NCBI RefSeq assembly: GCF_002288825.1
Contig: NZ_NSLI01000004.1
Location: 308,501 to 372,500 of the forward strand
Direction of reading: 5' to 3'
Length of the DNA stretch: 64,000 nucleotides
Source: Sphingomonas lenta
GTDB lineage: Bacteria > Pseudomonadota > Alphaproteobacteria > Sphingomonadales > Sphingomonadaceae
The notes under the pieces were generated by a model. The model was not told the DNA's origin. It ran no database searches and saw nothing but the letters and a program-made list of their open reading frames with translations. Shown in pieces: positions 45,839-55,333 of this stretch (position 1 is its first letter; every line of letters begins with the position of its first letter). Both the position numbers and the translations under genes were made by a program.

Positions 45839-45941
45839 GTCATGCCGGACTTGATCCGGCATCCATGTGCGTCCGCTCGTTCGAGAGCGCCATTGGCAAT
45901 TGGGCGTACGCGCATGGACCCCGGATCAAGTCCGGGGTGAC
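45839..45941. repeat. CCGGACTTGATCCGGCA-type intergenic repeat (copy 4)
   Basis: A divergent member of the CCCCGGAC family with CTTGATCC in place of CTTGTTCC: gtcatgccggacttgatccg and an inverted right arm ending ccggggtgac. Lies between folA and ribF. Confidence 0.8.
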
Positions 45942-45999
45942 CGCAGGGGGATGATGGGCGGGGGTATGCGCCGGTGGATCGTCCCCGTATAGCACCCGC

Positions 46000-46926
46000 A
46001 TGCGACGGCTGGACGGGGGAACGGCCGCGCCGGCCGACTTGCGCGGCGGCGTGGTCGCGCTCGGCAATTTCGACGGCTTTCATCTCGGGCACCAGGCGGT
46101 GGTCGGGCGGGCGGTGGCGCGCGCCAAGGCCGAGGGGCGGCCGGCGCTGGTGGCGACGTTCGATCCGCATCCCGTGCGCTTCTTCAAGCCGGACGTGGCC
46201 CCGTTCCGGCTGACGACGCTGGAGCAGCGCGAGCGCTTGCTCGCCGCGGCGGGCGCGGATGCGATGGTGGTGTTCCGGTTCGACGAGGCGCTGGCGGGGC
46301 TCGACGCGCGCGCGTTCGTGGCCGAGCGGCTCGTCGGGCTGCTCGGCGCCGCGGGCGTGGTGACGGGGGAGGACTTCACCTTCGGGGCCAAGCGGTCGGG
46401 CAACGTGGGCGTGCTGCGCGCGCTGGGCGGCGAGCTCGGCTTCAGCGTGGAGACGGTGGGGCCGGTGACGCTGGACGGCGCGCCCGTATCGTCGAGCCGC
46501 ATCCGCGAGAGCCTGCGCGAGGGCCGGCCGGAGGTGGCGGCGGGGTTGCTCACGCGGCCGTTCGCGATCGAGGGCGTGGTCGGCCACGGCGACAAGCTGG
46601 GCCGCACGATCGGCTATCCGACGGCGAACATCGACCTGGGCAAGTATCTGCGCCCGCGATACGGCGTGTACGCGGTCAGGGGGCGGCTGCCGGACGGGCA
46701 GGTGCTCGACGGGGCGGCGAACATCGGCGTGCGGCCGATGTTCGAACCGCCCAAGGAGCTGTTGGAGGCGTACTTCTTCGACTGGTCGGGCGACCTGTAC
46801 GGGCAATGCGTCGAGGTGGAGCTGCACGCGTATCTGCGGCCCGAGGCGAAGTTCGACGGGCTCGAGGCGATGGTAGCGCAGATGGACCGGGATTGCGCGG
46901 CGGCGCGGGCGTTGCTCGCCCGCTAG
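46000..46926 (+). CDS. ribF: Bifunctional riboflavin kinase / FAD synthetase
   Basis: 308 residues. The N-terminal nucleotidyltransferase half begins VVALGNFDGFHLGHQAVVGRA (residues about 18-38) and includes GEDFTFGAKRSGNVGVLRAL and SSSRIRESLREG. The C-terminal riboflavin kinase half has GHGDKLGRTIGYPTANIDLG and NIGVRPMFEP. Converts riboflavin to FMN then FAD. I see no FMN riboswitch upstream. Confidence 0.97.
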   Translation: MRRLDGGTAAPADLRGGVVALGNFDGFHLGHQAVVGRAVARAKAEGRPALVATFDPHPVRFFKPDVAPFRLTTLEQRERLLAAAGADAMVVFRFDEALAGLDARAFVAERLVGLLGAAGVVTGEDFTFGAKRSGNVGVLRALGGELGFSVETVGPVTLDGAPVSSSRIRESLREGRPEVAAGLLTRPFAIEGVVGHGDKLGRTIGYPTANIDLGKYLRPRYGVYAVRGRLPDGQVLDGAANIGVRPMFEPPKELLEAYFFDWSGDLYGQCVEVELHAYLRPEAKFDGLEAMVAQMDRDCAAARALLAR

Positions 46927-46963
46927 CGCCGCGTGCGCGCGTGGGTTAGAGCGCCCGGCATTT

Positions 46964-49840
46964 ATGGCCGACCAATCCACCACCGTTCAACGCGACTGGC
47001 GCGACACCGTCTTCCTGCCGAAGACCGACTTCCCGATGAAGGCTGGGCTCGCCGCCAAGGAGCCGCAGATCCTGGAGCGCTGGGCGCGGATCGGGCTGTA
47101 TCAGCGTCTGCGCGAGCAGCGCGCGGGGCGCGAGCGTTTCATCCTCCACGACGGCCCGCCCTACGCCAATGGCGACATCCATATGGGCCATGCCATGAAC
47201 AAGGTGCTGAAGGACATCGTCGTCCGCTCGCAGACCCTGCTCGGCAAGGACGCGCCGTACGTGCCCGGCTGGGACTGCCACGGGCTGCCGATCGAGTGGA
47301 AGGTCGAGGAGCAGTACCGCGCCAAGAAGCGCTCCAAGGACGAGGTCCCTGTGGACCAGTTCCGCGCCGAGTGCCGCGCCTATGCCGAGAAGTGGGTTGC
47401 GGTGCAGCGCGAACAGTTCGAGCGGCTGGGCGTCATGGGCGACTGGGACGACCCGTACCTCACGATGAATTACGACGCCGAGGCCGCGATCGTGGGCGAG
47501 CTGCTGAAGTTCGCGGAGTCGGGCCAGCTCTATCGCGGGGCCAAGCCGGTGATGTGGAGCCCGGTCGAGAAGACCGCGCTCGCCGAGGCCGAGGTCGAGT
47601 ATGAGGACGTGGTCTCGACGCAGATCGACGTAGCGTTCGAGATCGTGGAGGCCCCGAATGCGCCCGAGCTGGTCGGCGCGCACGCGGTGATCTGGACGAC
47701 GACGCCGTGGACGATCCCGGTGAACCAGGCGCTCGCGTATGGGGAGGACGTCGAGTACGTCGTCGCAGAGATCAGCGGCCGTAGATACCTTTACGCTCTC
47801 CATCTCGAGCAGGCGTTTCTGCGACGGATCGGTAATCCGGAGATGCGTGGGTTAGGGCTGATGAAGCGAGGTTCTCTCGCCGGTGCCGTCGTTCGTCATC
47901 CGATGCACCACCTAGGCGGCTTCTTCGCCAAGCCTCGCCCCATGCTGCCGGGCGCCTTTGTCACCACGGACGCGGGCACGGGGCTGGTGCACATGGCGCC
48001 GGACCATGGCGAGGACGACTTCGAGTTGTGCCGTGCGCACGGGATCGAGCCGGTGTTCGCGGTGGATGGGGCGGGCAACTACCGGGCGGACTGGACTTGG
48101 CTCGGCGGCCAGGGGTCGGTGATCAACAAGAAGTTTGTCGCGCCCGACGGGCCGATCTGCGAGGGGCTGCGCGAGGCGGGGGCGCTGCTCTCGGCGTCGG
48201 AGGACTATCGGCACTCATACCCGCATTCGTGGCGGTCCAAGGCGAAGGTGATCTTCCGCGCGACGCCGCAGTGGTTCATTCCGATGGACCGGGGGGTAGG
48301 ACAAGGTGTCTCGACTTCGCTCGACACGAACGGAAGGGGGAACGCTCGGTCCATGTTAGGAGGGGAGGCCGGCTCCCCCCAGCCGTTCGCTTCGAGCGAA
48401 GTCGAGAAGCGGGGCAACCAGGCCACCCTCCGCGAGCTCGCGCTGGACGCGATCTCGCGGACGCGGTGGGTGCCGTCGCGCTCCGAGAACCGCATCCGGT
48501 CGATGGTGGAGGGGCGGCCCGACTGGGTGATCTCCCGCCAGCGCGCCTGGGGCGTGCCGATCGCGCTCTACCTCCACCGCGCATCCGGCGAGTATCTGAA
48601 CGACCCGGCGGTCAACGCGCGGATCGTGGAGGCTTTCCGGCGGGGCGGCGCGGACGCGTGGTTCACCGCCGACCATCAGGCGCTGCTGGGCGATGCGTAC
48701 GACGCGGCCGAGTACGAGCCGGTCAACGACATCCTCGACGTGTGGTTCGATAGCGGCTCGACGCACGTGTTCACGATCGAGCAGCGCTACGGCGAGGGCG
48801 TGCGCGCGGACCTGTACCTGGAGGGCTCCGACCAGCATCGCGGCTGGTTCCAGTCGTCGCTGCTGGAGAGCTGCGGCACGCGGGGGCGGGCGCCGTACGC
48901 GGCGGTGCTGACGCACGGCTTCGCGCTCGACGGCGAAGGGCGTAAGATGTCGAAGTCGGTCGGCAACGTCGTCGATCCGCTGAAAGTGATCGGCGAGTCG
49001 GGCGCGGACATCCTGCGCATGTGGGCGGCCTCGACCGACTATTTCGAGGACGTGCGCATCGGCAAGGAGGTGCTGGCGACGAGCTCGGACGCATACCGCA
49101 AGCTGCGCAACACCTTCCGCTACCTGCTCGGCGCGCTGGACGGGTTCTCGGATGCCGAGCGCGTGCCGGTCGCGGACATGCCGGAGCTGGAGCGGTACGT
49201 GCTCCACCTCACGAGCGCGCTCGACCGCGAGCTCAAGGACGCGGCGGAGGCGTTCGAGTTCAACCGCTACGTTCGCGCGCTGACCGACTTCGCGAACGAG
49301 GACCTGTCGGCCTTCTTCTTCGACATCCGCAAGGACTCGCTCTACTGCGACGCGCCCTCGTCGCTCACGCGGCGGAGCTACCGGACGGTGCTGGACCTGC
49401 TGTTCCAGGCACTCACGCGCTGGGCGGCGCCGATCATTCCCTTCACCGCGGAGGAGGTGTGGCAGGCGCGTTATCCGTCGGAGGACGGGTCGGTGCATCT
49501 CCTCGACTGGCCGGAGCTGCCCGACGCCACTGACAACGGCTTGGCGCAGCGCTGGCTGGAGGTGCGCCGCTTGCGCGAGCGCGTGACGGAGGCGATCGAG
49601 CCGATGCGGCGCGAGAAGATCGTGCGCTCCTCGCTCGAGGCCGAGGTGAGCGTGCCCAAAATGCCGCTCGACGCCGGGCTGCTCGCGGAGACGTTCATCG
49701 TGGCGCGCGTCGATCAGGGCGACGTGGTCGACGTGAAGCGCACCGAGTACGAGAAGTGCGGCCGCTGCTGGCGGCTGCTGCCCGAGGTACGCGAGGACGG
49801 CGGGCTGTGCGCGCGGTGCGAGCAGGTGGTCGATGCGTAA
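46964..49840 (+). CDS. ileS: Isoleucyl-tRNA synthetase, with an in-frame repeat insertion
   Basis: 958 residues. Class I motifs: HIGH-type HMGHAMNKVLKDI (in GDIHMGHAMN), editing-domain segments such as WTTTPWTIPVNQALAYG, KMSKS (DGEGRKMSKSVGN), and the C-terminal zinc motif CGRCWRLLPEVREDGGLCARC. Residues about 443-487 (RGVGQGVSTSLDTNGRG... to KRGNQA), between FRATPQWFIPMD and TLRELALDAISRTRWV, have no counterpart in the family; the DNA there (48290-48424) is a palindromic repeat. The frame stays open throughout, so the insertion is tolerated. LspA follows, overlapping the ileS stop. Confidence 0.95.
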   Translation: MADQSTTVQRDWRDTVFLPKTDFPMKAGLAAKEPQILERWARIGLYQRLREQRAGRERFILHDGPPYANGDIHMGHAMNKVLKDIVVRSQTLLGKDAPYVPGWDCHGLPIEWKVEEQYRAKKRSKDEVPVDQFRAECRAYAEKWVAVQREQFERLGVMGDWDDPYLTMNYDAEAAIVGELLKFAESGQLYRGAKPVMWSPVEKTALAEAEVEYEDVVSTQIDVAFEIVEAPNAPELVGAHAVIWTTTPWTIPVNQALAYGEDVEYVVAEISGRRYLYALHLEQAFLRRIGNPEMRGLGLMKRGSLAGAVVRHPMHHLGGFFAKPRPMLPGAFVTTDAGTGLVHMAPDHGEDDFELCRAHGIEPVFAVDGAGNYRADWTWLGGQGSVINKKFVAPDGPICEGLREAGALLSASEDYRHSYPHSWRSKAKVIFRATPQWFIPMDRGVGQGVSTSLDTNGRGNARSMLGGEAGSPQPFASSEVEKRGNQATLRELALDAISRTRWVPSRSENRIRSMVEGRPDWVISRQRAWGVPIALYLHRASGEYLNDPAVNARIVEAFRRGGADAWFTADHQALLGDAYDAAEYEPVNDILDVWFDSGSTHVFTIEQRYGEGVRADLYLEGSDQHRGWFQSSLLESCGTRGRAPYAAVLTHGFALDGEGRKMSKSVGNVVDPLKVIGESGADILRMWAASTDYFEDVRIGKEVLATSSDAYRKLRNTFRYLLGALDGFSDAERVPVADMPELERYVLHLTSALDRELKDAAEAFEFNRYVRALTDFANEDLSAFFFDIRKDSLYCDAPSSLTRRSYRTVLDLLFQALTRWAAPIIPFTAEEVWQARYPSEDGSVHLLDWPELPDATDNGLAQRWLEVRRLRERVTEAIEPMRREKIVRSSLEAEVSVPKMPLDAGLLAETFIVARVDQGDVVDVKRTEYEKCGRCWRLLPEVREDGGLCARCEQVVDA
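48309..48407. repeat. Palindromic repeat (CCGTTCG-TCTCGA type) inside ileS
   Basis: Left arm 48309-48333 and right arm 48383-48407 are inverted copies (23 of 25 bases matching), with about 50 bases between. Its arms match the intergenic element at 52141-52212. It is translated in frame as part of ileS. Confidence 0.88.
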
Positions 49841-50333
49841 CCTCCCCCGTATCGGGCTCGTCACGGCGCTCGTCGTCTTCCTCGCCGACCAGGTCAGCAA
49901 GTGGTTCGTCACCGGCCCGCTCGGCATCCGCGCGCTGGGCGACGCGCGCGAGCTCCTGCCCATCTTCGACCTGCGCTTCGTGCCGAACATGGGCGTGTCG
50001 CTCGGGCTGTTGCAGGCGGACTCGGACGCGTCGCGCTGGCTGCTCGTGGCGCTCACCGCCGCGATCGCGACCGGCGTCGCGGTGTGGATGGCGCGCGAGC
50101 GGAACCGCGTCGAGCAGGCGGCGCTGGGCCTCGTGCTGGGCGGGGCAATCGGCAACATCCTCGACCGGGTGCGCTTCGGCTATGTGGTCGACTTCGCCGA
50201 CCTGCACTTCGGCGAGTGGCGTCCTTTCCTGGTGTTCAACGTCGCCGATGCGGCTATTACGGTCGGCGTGGTCATACTCCTCGCCCGCGCGCTGTTCGTG
50301 CGGAGCGAGCCGACGGAGAAAGTGAATGCGTAA
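49833..50333 (+). CDS. lspA: Lipoprotein signal peptidase (signal peptidase II)
   Basis: 166 residues, four hydrophobic helices. The catalytic aspartates are in GNILDRVRFGYVVDFADLHF and VFNVADAAITVG, as in all LspA. It cuts prolipoprotein signal peptides at the lipobox, and the window contains several lipoproteins, including its neighbour. Overlaps the ileS stop by eight bases and the next gene start by eight bases. Confidence 0.96.
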   Translation: MRNLPRIGLVTALVVFLADQVSKWFVTGPLGIRALGDARELLPIFDLRFVPNMGVSLGLLQADSDASRWLLVALTAAIATGVAVWMARERNRVEQAALGLVLGGAIGNILDRVRFGYVVDFADLHFGEWRPFLVFNVADAAITVGVVILLARALFVRSEPTEKVNA

Positions 50334-50763
50334 GGTTCTGGTCGCGGGCGGCCTCGCCCTCCTGCTGGCGGGCTGCGGCTCGTCGGGCCTCCTCAACCGC
50401 GACCGGCCGGACGAGTTCGCCGTGGCGCGCCAGGCGCCGCTCGTGATCCCGCCCGACTATTCGCTCGTGCCGCCGCAGCCGGGCGCGGCCGCGACGCAGA
50501 ACGTCAACACGCAAGGCCAGACGCTGGAGGCGCTGTTCGGCGGCCAGGTCGCGCGCAGCCAGGCGGAGACGGGCGCGCTGTCGCAGGCGGGCGCCGCGAC
50601 CGCGGACGCCGGCGTGCGCTCCAGCGTGGGCGATCCCCAGACCAACGTCGTCGATAAGGGCGCGACGACGCGCGACATCGTGGCCGCGCCGGAGGGCGAC
50701 GGCCAGGACGCCCGCGCCGCGGCGGGTGCGCAGGCGACGACCCAGCCGCAGCAGCCGCAGTAA
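50326..50763 (+). CDS. DUF3035-family lipoprotein
   Basis: 145 residues. MRKVLVAGGLALLLAGCGSSG is a lipoprotein signal peptide with lipobox LAGC. Downstream RDRPDEFAVARQAPLVIPPDYSLVPPQPG is the DUF3035 signature seen next to lspA in alphaproteobacteria. The rest is Ala/Gln/Thr-rich and probably disordered. Function unknown. It overlaps lspA, so it is in the ileS operon. Confidence 0.88.
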   Translation: MRKVLVAGGLALLLAGCGSSGLLNRDRPDEFAVARQAPLVIPPDYSLVPPQPGAAATQNVNTQGQTLEALFGGQVARSQAETGALSQAGAATADAGVRSSVGDPQTNVVDKGATTRDIVAAPEGDGQDARAAAGAQATTQPQQPQ

Positions 50764-50771
50764 TCCCTTTG

Positions 50772-50914
50772 TTCCTCCCCCGCTTACAGCGGGGGAGGGG
50801 GACCAGCGTAGCTGGTGGAGGGGGTACAGGGCGATGCCGTATCCCGTCGTTCCCCCTCCACCACTCACTAACGTGAGCGGTCCCCCTCCCCCGCTGTAAG
50901 CGGGGGAGGAATTT
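50772..50914. repeat. TCCTCCCCCGCTTACAGCGGGGGAGG-type repeat, copy 2
   Basis: Second copy of the element at 40969-41109, with the same arms, the gatgccgtatcccgt core and the same CTCTAAATTCC right end that gives the metC stop. Confidence 0.88.
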
Positions 50915-52127
50915 AGAGGTTGCGCCACCTCTCCAGCCCGGCCGCCAGATCCGCGATCAGGTCGTCCGGGTCCTCCAGGCCGATTTGGAGGCGGACCATC
51001 GGGCCGGCCTGCTCGCGCTTGACGACGGAGCGGTGGCGGTGCGGGTCGACGGGGATCGCCAGGCTCTCGAAGCCGCCCCAGCTATAGCCGATCCCGAACA
51101 GCTCGAGCCCGTCGATCAGGCGCGCACGGGCCGCGTCGTCGCCGCCGTTGAGCACGAACGAGAACAGGCCGGACGCACCCGTGAAGTCGCGTCGCCAAAG
51201 CTCGTGGCCGGGGCAGGAGGGAAGCGCCGGGTGAAGCACCTGCGCGACCTCGGGCCGGGTCGCGAGCCACTCGGCAATGCGGAGTGCGGACGCCTCGTGC
51301 TGCTTCAGCCGGATCGCCATGGTGCGCAGGCCCCGGCTGCCGAGCCAAGCGTCGTCGGGCGAGGCGGTCTGGCCAAGCTGGAAGCTGGTGTCGCGAAGCG
51401 CCGCCCAGCGCTCGGGCGTGGCGGTGACGCTGCCCAGCATCACGTCCGAATGGCCGACGACGTACTTGGTGCAGGCTAGGATCGAGAGGTCGACGCCGTG
51501 CTCCAGCGCGCGGAAGTGGAGCGGGGTGGCCCAGGTATTGTCGAGCAGCACCGCGCAGCCGCGCGCCTTGGCGGCGGCGGCGATGGCGGGGACGTCCTGC
51601 ACCTCGAAGGTGAGCGAGCCGGGGGATTCGAGGAGGACGGCGCGGGTGCGGTCGGAGACGAGCTCGGCGATACCTGCGCCGACCAGCGGGTCGTAGAAGC
51701 GGGTCGTGATCCCCATGCGCTTCAGGAGCCCGTCGGCGATGGCGCGCGTGGGGTCGTAGGCGGAGTCGACCAGCAGTAGCTCGTCGCCGGGCGAGAGGAC
51801 GGAGAGCAGCGCGGCGGCGACCGCGGCGACGCCCGAGGGGTAGAGGAACGTCGCGTGTGCGCCGGGCTCCAGCTCGGTCAGCGCGTCGGCGAGGCTCCAC
51901 TGGGTGGGCGTGCCGCGCCGGCCGTAGAAGAGCCGGTGGTGCGTGTCGCGTCCCGCCGCGGCGCGGAGGTCGGCGACGGAATCGTAGAGGATCGTCGAGG
52001 CGCGCCAGACGGGCGGGTTGACGATGCCGGCGGTCCATTCCGGACGGCGGCCGGCGGTGACGACCTTTGTCGCGTCCGCGGGTGGGCGGGTGGCGGGGGA
52101 GGCGGAGCGGTCGGGATCACGGGCCAT
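50913..52127 (-). CDS. metC: Cystathionine beta-lyase (Cys/Met metabolism PLP enzyme)
   Basis: 404 residues. Fold type I PLP features: YPSGVAAVAAALLSVL, DSAYDPTR, LDNTWATPLHFRALEHGVD and the Lys of ACTKYVVGHSDVMLGSV. WLGSRGLRTMAIRLKQHEAS follows, matching MetC-type lyases (cystathionine to homocysteine). Other gamma-family PLP activities are possible. Its stop lies in the end of a repeat element. Confidence 0.9.
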   Translation of the reverse strand: MARDPDRSASPATRPPADATKVVTAGRRPEWTAGIVNPPVWRASTILYDSVADLRAAAGRDTHHRLFYGRRGTPTQWSLADALTELEPGAHATFLYPSGVAAVAAALLSVLSPGDELLLVDSAYDPTRAIADGLLKRMGITTRFYDPLVGAGIAELVSDRTRAVLLESPGSLTFEVQDVPAIAAAAKARGCAVLLDNTWATPLHFRALEHGVDLSILACTKYVVGHSDVMLGSVTATPERWAALRDTSFQLGQTASPDDAWLGSRGLRTMAIRLKQHEASALRIAEWLATRPEVAQVLHPALPSCPGHELWRRDFTGASGLFSFVLNGGDDAARARLIDGLELFGIGYSWGGFESLAIPVDPHRHRSVVKREQAGPMVRLQIGLEDPDDLIADLAAGLERWRNL

Positions 52128-52140
52128 GTTCTCACCCCTG

Positions 52141-52212
52141 CCGTTCGCTTCGAGCGAAGTCGAGAAGCCAGTCCCTGCCCATCCGTTTCTCGACTGCGCT
52201 CGAAACGAACGG
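52141..52212. repeat. Palindromic repeat (CCGTTCG-TCTCGA type), intergenic copy
   Basis: Arms ccgttcgcttcgagcgaag... at 52141-52165 and the inverted tctcgactgcgctcgaaacg... at 52188-52212. It lies between metC and sseA, 13 bases past the metC start. The same arms occur inside ileS. Confidence 0.88.
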
Positions 52213-52220
52213 TGGGGGGG

Positions 52221-53060
52221 CTACGCGGCCCCCACTTCCTTAGGCGTGTGCGGGTCCGCGCCCCACTCCGACCAGCTACCGTCGTAGAGCGCCGCGTCCG
52301 TGCCGAGCAGGTGCGCGGCGAACAGCAGCACGGCGGCGGTGACGCCCGAGTTGCAGGTGGTCACCAGCGGGCGCGACAGGTCGATGCCGGCGCGGTTGAA
52401 CTCGGCGCGAAGTGCTTCGCCCCGCTTCCATGTGCCGTCGGGCTCGAACAGGTCGGAATAATGGAGGTTGCGGCTGCCGGGGATGTGGCCCTCCGCGACG
52501 TGCGGGCGGGGGTCGGGCTCCTCGCCGGTGAAGCGGGCGAGCGAGCGGGCGTCGAGCACCTGCTCCGCGCCGGTCGAGAGGTTGGCGCGCATCTGGTCGA
52601 GGGTGCGCAGGCGTGTGGGATCGAGCCGGGCGGTGAAGGCGCGGGGTTCGCCCCGCTCGCGGCCGGAGGCGAGGGGGCGGTTCTCGGCGCGCCACTTCGC
52701 GAGGCCGCCGTCAAGGATCGTGACCTCGCCCACGCCGAAGCTTCGCAGCATCCACCAGGCGCGCGCCGACGAGCGTAGCGGCGTGTCGTCGTAGAGGACG
52801 ATCCGGTCGCCGTCGCCGACGCCGAGCTCGCGCAGCCGTTCGGCGAAGCGGTCGGCGGAGGGGAGCATGTTGGGATGGGGGCTGTCTGTATCGCGGAGCG
52901 ATGCCAAGTCGAGGAACGCGGCGCCGGGAATGTGCGCGGCCTCGTGCTCCGCGGGCGCGTCGCGGCCGTGCTCGGGGAGGAAGTAGGTCGCGTCGAGGAT
53001 GCGCAGGTCGTGCGCGCCGAGTTCGCGGGCGAGCTGGTCGGTGGAGATTAGGGGGTCCAT
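52221..53060 (-). CDS. sseA: 3-Mercaptopyruvate sulfurtransferase-like (tandem rhodanese)
   Basis: 279 residues from ATG 53060. Two rhodanese domains: the first (LRILDATYFLPEHGRDAPAEHEAAHIPGA, cited in part) is inactive; the second has the catalytic Cys in VTTCNSGVTAAVLLFA, close to the CGSGVTA of mercaptopyruvate sulfurtransferases with G changed to N. It moves sulfane sulfur from mercaptopyruvate to acceptors. Adjacent to metC, so sulfur metabolism is a plausible theme. Confidence 0.88.
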   Translation of the reverse strand: MDPLISTDQLARELGAHDLRILDATYFLPEHGRDAPAEHEAAHIPGAAFLDLASLRDTDSPHPNMLPSADRFAERLRELGVGDGDRIVLYDDTPLRSSARAWWMLRSFGVGEVTILDGGLAKWRAENRPLASGRERGEPRAFTARLDPTRLRTLDQMRANLSTGAEQVLDARSLARFTGEEPDPRPHVAEGHIPGSRNLHYSDLFEPDGTWKRGEALRAEFNRAGIDLSRPLVTTCNSGVTAAVLLFAAHLLGTDAALYDGSWSEWGADPHTPKEVGAA

Positions 53061-53077
53061 CGGTCCTACATAGCACA

Positions 53078-53162
53078 CGTCAGCCCGGCCTTGAGCCGGG
53101 GTCCCGCTTTCTTGACCACCGAAGCGGAAGAAGCGGGACCACGGGTCAAGCCCCGGGTGACG
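53078..53162. repeat. CCGGGGTCCCGC...GCGGGACC-type repeat (copy 5)
   Basis: A relative of the CCCCGGAC family, here cgtcagcccggccttgagcc to ccacgggtcaagccccgggtgacg, with a GCGGGACC/GGTCCCGC pair inside. Confidence 0.75.
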
Positions 53163-53179
53163 AGGAAGGAGGAAGTGGG

Positions 53180-54745
53180 TCAGTCCGCATAGGACGGCAC
53201 CGCATCCAGCGCGTCGAGGTGCGCCTTGGCGGCGGCGCGGATCGCGGCGCGTTCCAGCGGGTCGGTGCGGTCCCAGTGGCGGTAGGGCATGCCGAGGCGC
53301 GGGTTGTCGCGAAGTTTGCGGCCGTGGCGCTGGAGGAAGTCCCAGTAGAGCGCGTTGAACGGGCAGGCGTCGGGACCGGTGCGGGCGCGGACGTCGTAGC
53401 GGCAGCCGCGGCAGTAGTCGCTCATGCGGTCGATATACTTGCCCGTGCTGACATAGGGCTTGGTGCCCATGAGGCCGCCGTCGGCGTACTGGCTCAGGCC
53501 CAGCGTGTTGGGCAGCTCCACCCACTCATACGCGTCGGCGTAGACCTCCAGATACCAGCGGTGCACGTCGAGCGGGTCCGCGCCGATGAGGAGCGCGTAG
53601 TTGCCCGTCACCATGAGCCGCTGGATGTGGTGCGCGTGCGCGGTGTCGAGCGTCTGGCCGATCGCCTCCTTGAGGCAGCGCATGTCCGTCTCGCCCGTCC
53701 AGTAGAAGGCGGGGAGCGGCCGCGTGTGGCCGAAGAAGTTGCGGCGGACGTAATCGGGACCCTCGCGCCAATACATGCCGCGGACGAACTCGCGCCAGCC
53801 GATGAGCTGGCGGACATAGCCCTCGACGGAGTTCAAGGGCGCGCGGCCCGCCAGATACTCGGCCTCGGCGCGGCGGCAGAGGTCGAGCGGGTCGAGCAGG
53901 CCTAAGTTGATGTACGGGCTCAGGATCGAGTGCCAGAGGTGGCGCTCGCCGACGAGCATCGCGTCCTCATAGTCGCCGAACTTCGGGAGCATATGCACCA
54001 TGAAGTTCGCGGCCTGAGCCTCGGCCTGTTCGACGGTGACCGCATAATCGAAGCCGTCGAGCTTGCCGGGGAAGTCGGCGAAGCGGCGCTCCACCAACTC
54101 GAGCACCTCCTGCGTGATCGCGTCGGGCTGAAAGGCGAGCGGGCGCGGCATGAACAGGTCGGGCGCGGGCGCGGGCTTCCTGTTCTCCTCGTCATAGTTC
54201 CAGCGGCCGCCCACCGGCTCGTCGCCGTCCATCAACAGGCCGGTGCGCCGGCGCATGTCGCGGTAGAAACCTTCCATGATCAGCTCGGGCGCGGATGCGG
54301 CCCAGCGGGCGAAGTCGTCGCGCGAGCAGAGGAAGCGATCGTCGGGGAGGACGTCGACGGGCAGGCCGAGCTCCGCCTCCCAGCCCTCCAGCATCGTCTG
54401 CACGCGGTGCTCGCCCGCCTCCGTCACGACGATGCGCTCGGGCGTGTGGCGGGCGACGGCGCGGGCGATCTCTCCGGTGAAGCTGCCCGTGTTCTCCGGG
54501 TCATCGAGCCCCACGTAATCGACGCGCCACCCAGCCTCGCGGAGCGCTTGGGCGTGGTGCCGCATGGCCGAGAGGATCAGCGCGAGCTTGCGCTTGTGGT
54601 GGCGGACATAGGTCGTCTCGTCGGCGACCTCCATCATGAGGACCACCGTTTCGGCCTTGTCGCGACCGCGGAGCGAGGACAGGCGCGGGCCCAGCTGGTC
54701 GCCGAGCACCGGGACCAGAACCGCGCAATCTGGCGTGGAAGGCAT
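53180..54745 (-). CDS. phrB: Fe-S bacterial cryptochrome/(6-4)-photolyase-like protein
   Basis: 521 residues, starting [32 protein letters not shown] (cited in part). It has the cryptochrome/photolyase fold ([22 protein letters not shown], the FAD-proximal [37 protein letters not shown], cited in part). Four cysteines ([28 protein letters not shown]) fit the [4Fe-4S] cluster of FeS-BCP proteins such as PhrB, which repair (6-4) photoproducts with blue light. Divergent from queF with about 20 bases between starts. Confidence 0.92.
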   Translation of the reverse strand: MPSTPDCAVLVPVLGDQLGPRLSSLRGRDKAETVVLMMEVADETTYVRHHKRKLALILSAMRHHAQALREAGWRVDYVGLDDPENTGSFTGEIARAVARHTPERIVVTEAGEHRVQTMLEGWEAELGLPVDVLPDDRFLCSRDDFARWAASAPELIMEGFYRDMRRRTGLLMDGDEPVGGRWNYDEENRKPAPAPDLFMPRPLAFQPDAITQEVLELVERRFADFPGKLDGFDYAVTVEQAEAQAANFMVHMLPKFGDYEDAMLVGERHLWHSILSPYINLGLLDPLDLCRRAEAEYLAGRAPLNSVEGYVRQLIGWREFVRGMYWREGPDYVRRNFFGHTRPLPAFYWTGETDMRCLKEAIGQTLDTAHAHHIQRLMVTGNYALLIGADPLDVHRWYLEVYADAYEWVELPNTLGLSQYADGGLMGTKPYVSTGKYIDRMSDYCRGCRYDVRARTGPDACPFNALYWDFLQRHGRKLRDNPRLGMPYRHWDRTDPLERAAIRAAAKAHLDALDAVPSYAD

Positions 54746-54766
54746 CGGCTTCTATATGGGAAGCCC

Positions 54767-55213
54767 ATGACCCCATTGCATCTAGGGCAGGCCAGCCCTC
54801 TTCCCCGATCGCCGGAAGAGGCGGTCCTCGATTACGTCCCCAATCCGCGGCCTGGCCGTCCCTATCTCGTCCGCTTCACCGCGCCCGAATTCACATCGTT
54901 GTGTCCGGTGACGGGGCAGCCCGACTTCGCGCACCTGGTGATCGATTACGCGCCCGCCGAGACGATCGTGGAATCGAAGTCGCTCAAGCTGTTCCTGGGG
55001 TCCTTCCGCAACCATGCCGCTTTTCACGAGGATTGCACGGTCGGCATCGGCGAGCGGCTGTTCGCCGAGATGAGGCCGGTGTGGTTAAGAATCGGCGGCT
55101 ATTGGTATCCGCGTGGCGGAATCCCCATCGACGTGTTCTGGCAATCGGGCGCGCCGCCCGCAGAGCTGTGGCTGCCCGGCCAAGACGTGCCCACTTACCG
55201 CGGCCGCGGGTGA
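54767..55213 (+). CDS. queF: NADPH-dependent 7-cyano-7-deazaguanine reductase
   Basis: 148 residues. The catalytic motif [15 protein letters not shown] has Cys46 and Asp53, followed by the substrate-binding [21 protein letters not shown]. This short single-domain form makes preQ1 from preQ0 for queuosine in tRNA. With yhhQ in the same window it marks the pathway as present. The start at 54767 is chosen by homology; no other family-like start exists. Confidence 0.96.
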   Translation: MTPLHLGQASPLPRSPEEAVLDYVPNPRPGRPYLVRFTAPEFTSLCPVTGQPDFAHLVIDYAPAETIVESKSLKLFLGSFRNHAAFHEDCTVGIGERLFAEMRPVWLRIGGYWYPRGGIPIDVFWQSGAPPAELWLPGQDVPTYRGRG

Positions 55214-55333
55214 ACTGGGCGCTTATTTCTGCTGCACTGCACCAAACATATGCAACCTTTCAGTCCGTTCAGCTTTTAATCGGGCGGGTCCGCCCCCATT
55301 TCGTGGGCGACGGTTTCGAACAAAGGTAGGGGA

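Noticed and set aside
45950..45999. Possible FMN riboswitch before ribF
   Set aside because: The leader is short and is filled by a repeat element; none of the conserved RFN helices could be recognised.
48356..50158. A 600-codon frame opposite ileS and lspA
   Set aside because: Antisense shadow; it even runs across the end of two real genes.
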